31,416 nt of DNA from Dehalococcoidia bacterium UBA2777 (GCA_002352365.1 DEIJ01000100.1:1-31416), one strand, 5' to 3'; numbered from the stretch's first letter, positions 6,518-14,648 are shown. Made by a program: numbers and translations. Notes: a model not told the origin generated them from the sequence alone.

Positions 6518-7965
6518 ATTACTATCTACTTGCTCCTGAGATTTGCCTCCTCTGCACAGCTTTTGTAGTGGTTTTAGCCGATCTATTCCTTCAGCAGAAA
6601 CGCATCCTGGCTGCGGTAGGTATTGTAGGTTTAGTGGTGTCGATGGGGCTCAGCTTAAGCCTATGGGGGAATGGGGGTGAAACTCTGTTCGATGGGATGC
6701 TGGCAGTAGATGAATTTGCTTTGTTCTTCAAGCTGTTCTTCTCGGTAGCTGCCATCCTGGTTATTCTCGCCTCAACAGATTATGTGTTGAGGTTTCCTCG
6801 CTTTCAAGGTGAATACTATGCCCTGGTTCTCCTATCGACTCTGGGGATGATGCTTATGGCTGCCACCAGGGAACTTATTTCTATTTATATCGCTTTAGAG
6901 CTAACCAGCATCTCTCTGTATGTATTGGTCGGCTTTTTGAAAGACCCCAAATCTACTGAAGCAGGATTGAAATATCTCCTTTTAGGGGCAGTAGCCTCTG
7001 CGGTGTTACTTTACGGGATGGCTTTAGTCTTCGGGTTTAGCGGGCAGACCCATTTGGAGGCGATTGCCACTTCTATTGAAGCTCAACTTGTAGGAAGAGC
7101 CTGGGATAATCCTGGCCTTCTCTTGGGACTGATTTTGCTGGTGGCCGGACTTGGTTTTAAGATCGCTGCAGTTCCCTTCCAGATGTGGGCGCCTGATGTC
7201 TACGAGGGGGCACCAACTCCAATCACCGCTTATCTCTCAGTAGCCAGCAAAGCAGCCGGGTTTGCTGTTATCCTCAATGTTTTCCTAATTGCTTTCGGTA
7301 CTGACCTGTGCTTCGATTGGGCAATGATTTTTGCTGTGCTCAGCGCCATCTCGATGACTTTGGGCAATGTAGTGGCTATCTCTCAAACTAATATCAAGCG
7401 GATGTTAGCCTATAGCAGCATAGCCCATGCTGGTTACCTTATGATAGGCCTTGCCGCAGTAACCAAAGCCACCAGTGTTGCCGACTTTGGTCCCACCGGG
7501 CTTATTTTCTTCCTGCTAAGTTACGCGGTTACCAACCTGGGAGCTTTTATCGCTATTATCGCTATTTCCGATAAAATCGATAGCGATCTGATCGATGATT
7601 ATTCAGGCATGGGGAGACGGGCGCCACTTCTTGCCTTGGCGCTAACGGTATGCCTTGTTTCCCTTACCGGACTGCCGCCTACTGCTGGCTTTTTAGCCAA
7701 GCTTTATATTTTCAACGCCGCGGTGCACCATGGGCTCACTTGGCTGATGATCGTGGCAGTGATTAATACTGTGATCTCAGCTTACTACTACTTCAGAGTG
7801 GCCAAGACGATGTGGCTTGGAGCTCCAATTTCTGAACAAGGCATACCCTCTTCTCGGCCACTCCGGGCTGGCTTGTCTATTGCTTGTCTCGGCATATTGG
7901 TCATCTTTTTTATGCCTGGACCTTTTTTGAATATAGCCCAAACAGTGGTTGGTGCTTTGCCCTAA
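6514..7965 (+). CDS. nuoN: NADH-quinone oxidoreductase subunit N (NuoN)
   Basis: A 483-residue antiporter-like subunit of complex I, normal in length. E129 in IYIALELTSISLYVLVGF and K216 in GLGFKIAAVPFQMWAPDVYEG correspond to the key proton-channel residues; ALTVCLVSLTGLPPTAGFLAK is the usual conserved late segment. Translation starts at TTG 6514, overlapping the NUDIX stop (TTGA), with a strong AAGGAG at 6503-6508 five bases upstream, so the unusual start is well supported. It is the last gene of the nuo operon in this window; a 92-bp gap with a new promoter follows. Confidence 0.95.
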   Translation: MNYYLLAPEICLLCTAFVVVLADLFLQQKRILAAVGIVGLVVSMGLSLSLWGNGGETLFDGMLAVDEFALFFKLFFSVAAILVILASTDYVLRFPRFQGEYYALVLLSTLGMMLMAATRELISIYIALELTSISLYVLVGFLKDPKSTEAGLKYLLLGAVASAVLLYGMALVFGFSGQTHLEAIATSIEAQLVGRAWDNPGLLLGLILLVAGLGFKIAAVPFQMWAPDVYEGAPTPITAYLSVASKAAGFAVILNVFLIAFGTDLCFDWAMIFAVLSAISMTLGNVVAISQTNIKRMLAYSSIAHAGYLMIGLAAVTKATSVADFGPTGLIFFLLSYAVTNLGAFIAIIAISDKIDSDLIDDYSGMGRRAPLLALALTVCLVSLTGLPPTAGFLAKLYIFNAAVHHGLTWLMIVAVINTVISAYYYFRVAKTMWLGAPISEQGIPSSRPLRAGLSIACLGILVIFFMPGPFLNIAQTVVGALP

Positions 7966-7991
7966 ATCATCTCCAATGAATAATCCTTCCC

Positions 7992-8020
7992 TAGACAAAA
8001 CAAAAGCAGCCACCTATAAT
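7992..8020 (+). promoter_or_regulatory. Sigma70-type promoter for the acyl-CoA dehydrogenase genes
   Basis: TAGACA (7992-7997, five of six matches to the -35 consensus) is separated by 17 bp from a perfect TATAAT (8015-8020). Transcription would start near 8027 and give a ~30-nt leader containing AGGAGG (8045-8050) seven bases before the ATG at 8058. It lies in the only sizeable gap between nuoN and the dehydrogenases, so they probably form their own transcription unit. Confidence 0.75.
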
Positions 8021-8044
8021 ATCAGAAGTGGGAGTTTGGCTGCT
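8005..8044 (+). promoter_or_regulatory. Operator-like 8-bp inverted repeat spanning the -10 box
   Basis: AGCAGCCA (8005-8012) and TGGCTGCT (8037-8044) are perfect inverted copies with a 24-bp spacer; their centres are 32 bp apart, about three helical turns. The left arm lies between the -35 and -10 boxes, the right arm just upstream of the ribosome-binding site. The predicted start near 8027 leaves the left arm outside the transcript, so a DNA operator fits better than an RNA hairpin. A repressor of the TetR or similar kind is conceivable; none is encoded in the window. Confidence 0.4.
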
Positions 8045-8057
8045 AGGAGGTTAAAAA

Positions 8058-9263
8058 ATGGATTTTGAGTTCGGTGAAAAGGAAGAAAAACTAAGAAGGG
8101 AAATTCGTAACTTCGTAAAGGAAGAACTGCCTCCAGGGTATTTTAGCCTAGTAGCAGAGGAAGAAAGTAGCGATGAGGAGTGGGAATTTGCCATGTCTAT
8201 AGCCAAAAAGCTGGCTAAAAGGGGATGGCTAACCATGGCTTGGCCCAAGGAATATGGCGGGCAGGGTGCTTCCATATGGGAACAGGCAGTATATGGGGAA
8301 GAGGTAGGCTATTGGGGGATACCCGGTACTTCCATGGGAGTAAGTGGTGTAGGTTGGGTAGGACCTAGCCTTATTTTATTTGGCGGCGAGGAGCAGAGGA
8401 GGAAATATCTGCCCCTGATTGCTTCAGGGGAGCCGGATGGCGTTTGGTGCACTGCATATAGCGAACCCAATGCTGGCTCTGATTTTGCCAACATTCAGAC
8501 TCGGGCGGTAAGGGAGGGGGATGAGTATATTATTAATGGGCAAAAAACCTGGACTAGTGCTGCTCATCGGGCGAGGTGGTGTTGGCTTGCGGCAAAAACA
8601 GACCCCGATGCTGCCAAAAAACATAGAGGGATTAGCCTTTTCATCATGGACATGAAAAGCCCCGGGATTACAGTTCGCCCTATCTTAGGCTATTCCGGAG
8701 TCCACATTATTAATGAAGAGTTCTTTGATAATGTCAGGGTTCCAGCTTCTAACCTAGTGGGTGAGGAGAATAAGGGATGGTATCTGCTGATGCAGTCCCT
8801 CGCCTTCGAAAGGGCCAGCTTTGGCGTTGGACTTTATGGCAGCAACAGGAGGATACTGGATGAGATTATTAAGTATGCTAAGGAGACTCAATGCCGAGGT
8901 AAACCTTTATCGTGTAACCCTTTGGTTCGCCACAAGTTGGCTGATCGGGCCATCGAAGTGGAAACCCTAAAACTTATCTCCTACCAGACACTGTGGAAAA
9001 CGAGCCAAGGTATCGTCCCTGTTTACGAGCCATCTAGGGATAAAGCTTATGGTGACCTGGTAATGGAGCGATTGGCTATCACTGGAACCGAGATACTGGG
9101 GGCTTATTCTCAAGTGCCTTCCCCTTCCAAATGGGCTAAGCTCAGGGGCTGTGTGGAACGCTTATACTCCTTTGCCCCTGCCATGAAAATCCTTTCGGGC
9201 ACCGATGAGATCGAAAGGTGCGTCATCGGTCAGTTTGGATTGGGGCTACCTAAATCATATTAA
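8058..9263 (+). CDS. Acyl-CoA dehydrogenase, alpha-type (FadE-like), first copy
   Basis: A 401-residue flavoprotein of the acyl-CoA dehydrogenase family, which introduces the alpha-beta double bond into acyl-CoA and passes electrons to an electron-transfer protein. Seen: N-terminal helical domain with RGWLTMAWPKEYGGQG (55-70), the flavin/substrate segment TAYSEPNAGSD (132-142), beta-barrel GQKTWTSAAH, and a C-terminal helical domain. The usual catalytic position in the YEGT-type motif is a serine (S380 in LSGTDEIER). E251 in LAFERASFG lies where isovaleryl-CoA dehydrogenase carries its base, so it may serve instead. The loop RGKPLSCNPLVRHKLAD lacks the QFG motif, as in alpha subunits of alpha/beta FadE enzymes. 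Closely similar to the third gene here. The start is fixed by AGGAGG seven bases upstream. Confidence 0.88.
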   Translation: MDFEFGEKEEKLRREIRNFVKEELPPGYFSLVAEEESSDEEWEFAMSIAKKLAKRGWLTMAWPKEYGGQGASIWEQAVYGEEVGYWGIPGTSMGVSGVGWVGPSLILFGGEEQRRKYLPLIASGEPDGVWCTAYSEPNAGSDFANIQTRAVREGDEYIINGQKTWTSAAHRARWCWLAAKTDPDAAKKHRGISLFIMDMKSPGITVRPILGYSGVHIINEEFFDNVRVPASNLVGEENKGWYLLMQSLAFERASFGVGLYGSNRRILDEIIKYAKETQCRGKPLSCNPLVRHKLADRAIEVETLKLISYQTLWKTSQGIVPVYEPSRDKAYGDLVMERLAITGTEILGAYSQVPSPSKWAKLRGCVERLYSFAPAMKILSGTDEIERCVIGQFGLGLPKSY

Positions 9264-9279
9264 CAGCCAATAGCAGGCA

Positions 9280-9311
9280 AGCCCTCCACAGTAAGCTGTC
9301 AGCCGAGGGCT
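9280..9311 (+). other. Stem-loop between the first and second acyl-CoA dehydrogenase genes
   Basis: AGCCCTC (9280-9286) pairs perfectly with GAGGGCT (9305-9311); within the loop ACAG (9288-9291) can pair with CTGT (9296-9299). No T-run follows, so it is not a typical intrinsic terminator; an mRNA processing or stability element is more likely. It lies in the 78-nt gap before the second gene. Confidence 0.4.
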
Positions 9312-9341
9312 AATAAGAGTAAAAGCTTAAAGGGGGCACAC

Positions 9342-10475
9342 ATGGATTTCAGCTTCACCGAAGAGCAAGAGATGCTTCGCACCTCAGCCAGGGATTTTTT
9401 GGGGAAGGAATGCCCCAAAACTAAGGTAAGAGAGTTGGAAGCCGATGAGAGGGGGTATCATCCCCAGACATGGCACAAGATGGCAGAGTTGGGATGGATG
9501 GGACTTGTTATACCTTCGGAGTATGGTGGAACTGGAGGGCAGTTTATGGACCTGGTGCTGCTGCTGGAGGAGATGGGGAGGAATATCCTTCCCAGTCCTT
9601 TCTTCTCCACTGTGGCTCTTTGCTCCCTGCCAATACTGGAGTTCGGAAGCAAGGGGCAAAAAGAAGAGTTTCTTCCTAAGGTAGCCAAGGGGGAGATCAT
9701 ACTGGCTTTAGCCTTAACCGAGTCTTCGGCAACTTATGAAGCTTCAGAGATAAGACTTCGAGCTACCCCGAAGGGGGAGGAATACATTCTCGAGGGAACC
9801 AAGCTCTTCGTAAATGATGCCAATGTGGCAAATTACCTCTTAGTGGCGACCCGTACCGGCGATCGAGAAAACCCTGAGGAAGGGATCACACTATTCCTGG
9901 TAGATGCCACCAGCCGGGGTATAAAGGTCGAAGTAATCCCCACTACGGCACCAGATAAGCAGTGTCAGGTGAACTTTGATAAGGTAACCGTTTCTCAACA
10001 GAACATACTGGGAGAGGTAAACCAGGGATGGGAGATAGTCGAGTTCATCCTCCAAAAGGCAACCATCTTGAAGTGCGCTGAGATAATAGGGGCGAGTCAA
10101 GCGGTCCTAGAGATGAGCAACTCCTACGCTAAGGAGAGGGTTCAATTCGGCCGACCTATTGGCTCTTTTCAGGCCATACAGCATAAGTTGGCTGATATGC
10201 TGATTGAGGTAGATGGAGCGAAATACCTGGTATATGAAGCAGCGTGGAAAATAAGCCAGGGACGTCCTTCTATCTTGGAGGTTTCCATGGCTAAGGCAAA
10301 AGCTTGTGAAGTTCATCAGCGGGCTTGTCTTGATGGAATCCAAATTCATGGTGCACTGGGGTTTAGCCAGGATCATGACATCGGTCTTTATTTTCGACGG
10401 GTCAAGGCAGCAGAGTTTGCTTTGGGGGATGCCGATTTTCACCGCGAAAGGATAGCCTCAGAGCTAGGGCTTTAA
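9342..10475 (+). CDS. Acyl-CoA dehydrogenase, beta-type (probably non-catalytic partner)
   Basis: A 377-residue acyl-CoA dehydrogenase-family protein, distinct from its two neighbours. It keeps ELGWMGLVIPSEYGGTGG near the N-terminus, the flavin-contacting ERVQFGRPIGSFQAIQHKLAD (266-286 region) and a C-terminal HGALGFSQDHDIGLYFRRVK. It lacks both the SEPxAGSD segment (degenerate, TESSATYEASEI) and the catalytic EGT-type motif (ends with AEFALGDADFHRER). That pattern is typical of beta subunits of heterotetrameric FadE-type dehydrogenases, which contribute part of the flavin site while the alpha subunit catalyses. Lying between two alpha-type genes, it could pair with either. The start has a G-rich ribosome-binding site (AAAGGGGG) five bases before the ATG; the third gene starts 20 bp after it. 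Confidence 0.85.
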   Translation: MDFSFTEEQEMLRTSARDFLGKECPKTKVRELEADERGYHPQTWHKMAELGWMGLVIPSEYGGTGGQFMDLVLLLEEMGRNILPSPFFSTVALCSLPILEFGSKGQKEEFLPKVAKGEIILALALTESSATYEASEIRLRATPKGEEYILEGTKLFVNDANVANYLLVATRTGDRENPEEGITLFLVDATSRGIKVEVIPTTAPDKQCQVNFDKVTVSQQNILGEVNQGWEIVEFILQKATILKCAEIIGASQAVLEMSNSYAKERVQFGRPIGSFQAIQHKLADMLIEVDGAKYLVYEAAWKISQGRPSILEVSMAKAKACEVHQRACLDGIQIHGALGFSQDHDIGLYFRRVKAAEFALGDADFHRERIASELGL

Positions 10476-10495
10476 GAGCTTAGAGAGGGGATGGT

Positions 10496-11689
10496 ATGGA
10501 TTTCAAATTTAGTGAAGAGGAAGAGGCATTTCGCCAGGAGATCCGCGAGTTTGTACAAAGGGAATTACCTTCAGGATGGATCGCGGGAATGCTTGAAGAT
10601 GAGTATAATGAGGAGGTATGGCCGCTTACTCAACAGATAGTTCGTAAGCTTGCCGCCAAGGGTTGGCTCACCTTAGCCTGGCCTAAGGAATATGGTGGCC
10701 AGGGACGCTCCATCATAGAAAACCTTATCTACCAAGAGGAGACTAGCTACTGGGGGGTGCCTGGGACAGATATGGGTATTGGTGGTATCTCTTGGGTAGG
10801 TCCTTCTCTCATGCTATTTGGTAGTGAACAGCAGAAGAAAGAGCATCTGCCAAAGATTGCCGCTGGGGAAAGATTCTGGTGCACCGGGTACAGTGAACCC
10901 GATGCTGGCTCTGATCTTGCCGCACTTCAGTGCCGTGCGGTGGCTAGTGGCGACGATTACATCATTAATGGGCAAAAGTTATGGACCAGTGCCGCTCACA
11001 TTGCCGGCTGGTGCTGGCTAGCAGCCAGAACAAATCCCGATGTCCCCAAGCATAAGGGCATCAGCCTCTTCTTGGTAGACATGAAAGACAAAAATATCAC
11101 CATCCGCCATCTCACCGATCTTTCTGGTGCTGGTCTCCTTAATGAAGTTTTCTTTGATGGAGTGCGGGTTCCCAAAGCAAATCGAGTAGGTGAGGAAAAC
11201 CAAGGCTGGTACTACGTATTAGTCGCTTTGAACTTCGAGAGGGGAGGGCCGGGGGTTAGATTTATAGCTGGCTCACGGAGAGTCTTGGATGAGCTGGTAG
11301 CCTATAGTAGACAGACAAGACGAAATGGACAACCTCTGGCCAGTGACGCTTTCATCCGCTACAAACTGGCAGAGATGGCAATTGAGATCGAAGCGGGACG
11401 GCTTATCGCCTATCACGCCGCCTGGATGCAGACTAAGGGCTTAATCCCTGAATCCCAGGCATCGATGGCCAAAGTATATGGCTCTGAGCTATTTGGGCGA
11501 GTAATCAATGGGGGAACGCAAATCTTGGGACTCTATGGTCAACTAGGGCGAGACCTCAAATGGGCACCACTCAAGGGATGGATTGAGCGCACTTACCTAT
11601 TCTCGCCGACAATGACTATTCTCTCTGGTACCTCCGAAATAATGCGCAATATCATCGCCATACGCGGATTGGGGCTGCCGCCAAGGTGA
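10496..11689 (+). CDS. Acyl-CoA dehydrogenase, alpha-type (FadE-like), second copy
   Basis: A 397-residue paralogue of the first dehydrogenase: KGWLTLAWPKEYGGQG, TGYSEPDAGSD, GQKLWTSAAHIAGWCWLAA, and the C-terminal LSGTSEIMRNIIAIRGLGLP. As in the first copy, serine (S377) occupies the usual catalytic glutamate site and E248 in LNFERGG is the candidate base. GAGAGGGG (10483-10490) lies five bases before the ATG. The substrate cannot be read from sequence; steroid side-chain, branched or short-chain acyl-CoA are all possible for such alpha/beta systems. The gene ends 5 bp before the opposing rpsI stop. Confidence 0.87.
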   Translation: MDFKFSEEEEAFRQEIREFVQRELPSGWIAGMLEDEYNEEVWPLTQQIVRKLAAKGWLTLAWPKEYGGQGRSIIENLIYQEETSYWGVPGTDMGIGGISWVGPSLMLFGSEQQKKEHLPKIAAGERFWCTGYSEPDAGSDLAALQCRAVASGDDYIINGQKLWTSAAHIAGWCWLAARTNPDVPKHKGISLFLVDMKDKNITIRHLTDLSGAGLLNEVFFDGVRVPKANRVGEENQGWYYVLVALNFERGGPGVRFIAGSRRVLDELVAYSRQTRRNGQPLASDAFIRYKLAEMAIEIEAGRLIAYHAAWMQTKGLIPESQASMAKVYGSELFGRVINGGTQILGLYGQLGRDLKWAPLKGWIERTYLFSPTMTILSGTSEIMRNIIAIRGLGLPPR

Positions 11690-11694
11690 TTTTA

Positions 11695-12090
11695 TTACCG
11701 CTTGGTATATTGTGGCGCTTTACGAGCCCGCTTAAGCCCATATTTCTTACGCTCCTTCACCCTGGGATCACGAGTAAGCAGGCCATAACGGCGCAACACA
11801 GGTTTCAGCCTGTCATCCGCTTTAGCCAGGGCACGGCTAATGCCATGACGTAGGGCGCCAGCTTGCCCGGTGATTCCTCCCCCTTCCACTTTAGCAATGA
11901 CATCGAATCTATTCCGGTTATCAGTAACTCGCAATGGCTGGGTTATCATTGCTTGAAGGCTAGGCGGGGGGAATCGTTCCTCTAAAGGCTTACCATCAAT
12001 GATGATGGCCCCATCGCCATGTAGTAACTTTACCCGAGTTACCGCACACTTTCTCCTCCCCGTAGCGTAGAAATAATCTTGCGGGCTCAT
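11695..12090 (-). CDS. rpsI: 30S ribosomal protein uS9
   Basis: A 131-residue uS9: DYFYATGRRKCAVTRVKLL at the start, GGGITGQAGALRHGISRAL in the middle and the basic tail ending KAPQYTKR, whose last residues reach the P-site tRNA. I place the start at ATG 12090, because GGGAGG (12097-12102) lies six bases upstream of it; the frame also has an ATG at 12108 overlapping the rplM stop (ATGA), which would add six residues but place that ribosome-binding site inside the gene. It is the last gene of the ribosomal cluster; no terminator is visible after it. Confidence 0.93.
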   Translation of the reverse strand: MSPQDYFYATGRRKCAVTRVKLLHGDGAIIIDGKPLEERFPPPSLQAMITQPLRVTDNRNRFDVIAKVEGGGITGQAGALRHGISRALAKADDRLKPVLRRYGLLTRDPRVKERKKYGLKRARKAPQYTKR

Positions 12091-12104
12091 CTGCGTCCTC
12101 CCTT

Positions 12105-12548
12105 TCATGTTTGGGAACGAACCTTCTCAGGAGTCTTACTGACTTGGGCTTGGTGGGGGTGAGTAGGGCCGGCATAAACCTTAAGTCTCCTTGCCATAGC
12201 TCGCCCCAGCGAGTTTTTGGGAAGCATCCCCTTTACGGCATGTTCAATAACCCGGGTAGGATGGCTGAAGAGCATTTTAGAAAAGGTGGTCCTTTTTAGC
12301 CCACCGGGGTATTGTGAATGCCGATAGTAGATCTTCTGCTCAGCCTTGTTACCGGTTACCAGAATCTTAGCGGCGTTGATTACAATAACGAAGTCCCCAG
12401 TATCAAAATGGGGGGAGTATATTGGTTTGTGTTTACCGCGCAGTAACTGGGCTACCTCAGTGGCAAGCCTGCCTAGGGTCCTACCCGAGGCGTCAATAAC
12501 ATGCCATTGGCGCTCAACATCCGAAGCTTTAGGAGTATAAGTTTTCAT
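12105..12548 (-). CDS. rplM: 50S ribosomal protein uL13
   Basis: A 147-residue uL13, an early-assembling large-subunit protein. It shows WHVIDASGRTLGRLATEVAQLLRGK, the GDFVIVINAAKILVTGNK segment, YYRHSQYPGGLK and AVKGMLPKNSLGR, all diagnostic. It pairs with rpsI as in most bacteria. Its first 20 nt overlap the end of truA in another frame. The ribosome-binding site (AAAGAG) is weak, so coupling to truA translation is likely. Confidence 0.96.
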   Translation of the reverse strand: MKTYTPKASDVERQWHVIDASGRTLGRLATEVAQLLRGKHKPIYSPHFDTGDFVIVINAAKILVTGNKAEQKIYYRHSQYPGGLKRTTFSKMLFSHPTRVIEHAVKGMLPKNSLGRAMARRLKVYAGPTHPHQAQVSKTPEKVRSQT

Positions 12549-13296
12549 TTCTCTTTGGGGGGAAATTAGGGTAATTGACCTTCGCCAGATATAAGCCGCG
12601 GGCTGGGGCAGCTGGCCCCATTATCCCCCTCTGGCCTGAGCTGACCAACTTCCCAAAGGTGTCTATATCCATTTTACCCAAACCAACCCTGATCAAGCTC
12701 CCTATGGTATGGCGTACTTGATGGGGAAGGAAGGAGTTAGCCACCACCGAAAAAGTCGCTAAATCATTTTCTGCATAAACTTCAGCCTTATAGATGGTGC
12801 GCACTGTTCCTTCTCCCCCACCTGGGGAGAAGGGGGCAAAATCATGTTCCCCAACAATGAGGTGACAGGCATCATTCATTGCCTCAATATCCAAAACTTT
12901 AGGAACAAAAAAAGTAAACCTCCGCCATAACGGTGAGCGGCAGGGTCCATTCAATATCCAGTAATAATATTCCCGACTGAGGGCATCACGCCTAACATTG
13001 AAATTATCATCTACTTCATAAGCCGCCTTAACTGCAATATCCTGGGGAAGATAAAAATTCAATGCCTTAATCCAAACCTCTGAAGGGAGGATTTTAGTTG
13101 TTCTAAAGCTCACTACTTGCCCTTTGGCATGAACTCCAGCATCGGTGCGACTAGCAGCAGTGAGATGAATCTCCCCCACAAGTTTTCCTAGGGCACGTTC
13201 TAATTCACCCTGGATAGTAGACATATTTTCCTGTAGCTGGAACCCACAATATCTCGTGCCATCATATTCAACAACCAAGGCAACCTTGGCAACCAC
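12529..13296 (-). CDS. truA: tRNA pseudouridine(38-40) synthase TruA
   Basis: A 255-residue TruA, which converts uridines 38-40 of the tRNA anticodon stem to pseudouridine. The catalytic aspartate is D52 in ASRTDAGVHAKGQV; the start VEYDGTRYCGFQ and FLPHQVRHTIGSLIRVG in the second half are family signatures. Start is GTG at 13296, six bases after the rplQ stop, with AGAGGA almost touching it; the protein would lose the EYDG-containing strand with later starts. It lies in the rplQ-truA-rplM-rpsI order common in many phyla. Confidence 0.94.
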   Translation of the reverse strand: MVAKVALVVEYDGTRYCGFQLQENMSTIQGELERALGKLVGEIHLTAASRTDAGVHAKGQVVSFRTTKILPSEVWIKALNFYLPQDIAVKAAYEVDDNFNVRRDALSREYYYWILNGPCRSPLWRRFTFFVPKVLDIEAMNDACHLIVGEHDFAPFSPGGGEGTVRTIYKAEVYAENDLATFSVVANSFLPHQVRHTIGSLIRVGLGKMDIDTFGKLVSSGQRGIMGPAAPARGLYLAKVNYPNFPPKRNENLYS

Positions 13297-13302
13297 TTCC
13301 TC

Positions 13303-13656
13303 TTATTTCACTAACTCAAGTTGGGCCATTGGTGCGCCATCACCTGGGCGAGCTCCTAGCTTGATAATACGGGTATATCCACCGCGACGAGTTGCATATC
13401 TGGGGGCAAGCTCATCAAATAATTTCCCTACTACCTCCTCGTCGTTTACCACGGTAGATGCTTGTCGCCGCGCTTGAGGGTCGCCTCTCTTCCCTAGGGT
13501 AATCACTTTCTCCGCTAAGCCCCTAACTGCTTTTGCTTTAGCCTCAGTAGTAACCAGCCTCTCCTTTCTCAACAGGTCAGTCACTAGGTTGCGGTACATC
13601 GCCATCCTGTGCCCTGTAGGTCGAGACAGCTTCCACCCCGCTACCCTATGTCTCAT
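13303..13656 (-). CDS. rplQ: 50S ribosomal protein bL17
   Basis: A 117-residue bL17. MRHRVAGWKLSRPTGHRMAM, the NLVTDLLRKERLVTTEAKAKAVRG segment and the end GYTRIIKLGARPGDGAPMAQLELV are characteristic. It lies near the polypeptide exit tunnel in the large subunit. The ATG overlaps the rpoA TGA by four bases (ATGA), so the two are translationally coupled, the standard arrangement at the end of the alpha operon. Confidence 0.96.
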   Translation of the reverse strand: MRHRVAGWKLSRPTGHRMAMYRNLVTDLLRKERLVTTEAKAKAVRGLAEKVITLGKRGDPQARRQASTVVNDEEVVGKLFDELAPRYATRRGGYTRIIKLGARPGDGAPMAQLELVK

Positions 13657-14648
13657 AATGTCCCTTCCTCCAGAGGAACTGACTCCTCTTCCTCCTCAGC
13701 TTCTTCTCCTGCTGTTCCCTTGGCCTCGGCAGTGAAAGTAAGTCCCACCTCGCTAAGCCGCTGCTCCACCTCTCCTATGGACTTCGGTCCCAGCCTTTTT
13801 AAGGCCAGAAGCCCCATCTTGCCCAGGTCCAACAACTCCCCCAAGCTGTTGATCTTGTTTCTTCGCAATCGGTTATAGGTGCGTAGCGAGAGTCCAAGCT
13901 GGTCAATAGGGAGGTTATATTGGTCAGCAGGGATAGCAGCAAGCTCTCCTTCCCCTTCCTCCTGGGGTGGTTTAGCTGCAGCAACAAACCCAGAGAATTG
14001 CTCCACTAATATCTGGGCAGCATGATGGAGTGCTTCTGGTGGGGAAATAGTGCCATCAGTCCAAACCTCAAGAATGAGCCTCTCGTAACCAGCTTGCTGT
14101 CCGATGTGCATAGGCTCAATGGTATAATTAACCTTGCGCATTGGGGTAAATATGGCATCTATGGGAATTACCCCAATGGATAACCCCTCTTTGCTGGTAG
14201 CAGACGCATAGCCTCTTCCCAGCACTACATTGAATTCGACCTCAAGCTTAGCATCAGGAGAATCCAAGGTGGCTAAATACAACTCAGGGTTGACAATGTC
14301 AAAATCTACTGAAGGCTCAATATCAGCAGCATAGACACATCCTTCACCATCTATATCTAAAAGTAATTTCCCCGGCTTTTTAGTTAAGGGGCGTAATCGG
14401 ATAGCCTTCACATTCAGTATAAAATCGATAACACTCTCTTTCATATAAGGGACAGTGGTAAACTCATGTTGGGTCCCGGTGATGTTGACCCAATTTATTG
14501 CCGCACCTTGAAGTGCGTTAAGCAGCACTCGCCTTAAGGCATTACCCAGCGTATTACCAAAACCCCTCTCCAAGGGCTGGGCAGCAAAACGGGCAAAGTT
14601 ATCCTTATATTCAACGCATTCTATTTGAGCCGTTGCCAGGTCATACAA
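13653..14648 (-). CDS. rpoA: DNA-directed RNA polymerase subunit alpha
   Basis: A 331-residue alpha subunit. The N-terminal assembly domain (about 1-230) shows PLERGFGNTLGNALRRVLL; the C-terminal DNA-binding domain (about 245-310) has PIDQLGLSLRTYNRLRRNKINSLGELL, where the arginine and asparagine of LRTYNRL match the UP-element contacts R265 and N268 of E. coli, then LKRLGPKSIGEVEQRL. An acidic tail of about 20 residues follows (EEAEEEEES). The start is TTG at 14648, nine bases after GAGGGGGG; its length before the first strand fits the family and no nearer ATG exists in frame. Confidence 0.96.
   Translation of the reverse strand: MYDLATAQIECVEYKDNFARFAAQPLERGFGNTLGNALRRVLLNALQGAAINWVNITGTQHEFTTVPYMKESVIDFILNVKAIRLRPLTKKPGKLLLDIDGEGCVYAADIEPSVDFDIVNPELYLATLDSPDAKLEVEFNVVLGRGYASATSKEGLSIGVIPIDAIFTPMRKVNYTIEPMHIGQQAGYERLILEVWTDGTISPPEALHHAAQILVEQFSGFVAAAKPPQEEGEGELAAIPADQYNLPIDQLGLSLRTYNRLRRNKINSLGELLDLGKMGLLALKRLGPKSIGEVEQRLSEVGLTFTAEAKGTAGEEAEEEEESVPLEEGTL

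Noticed and set aside
7966..7991. Intrinsic terminator after nuoN
   Set aside because: No stem followed by a T-run is visible between the nuoN stop and the new promoter.
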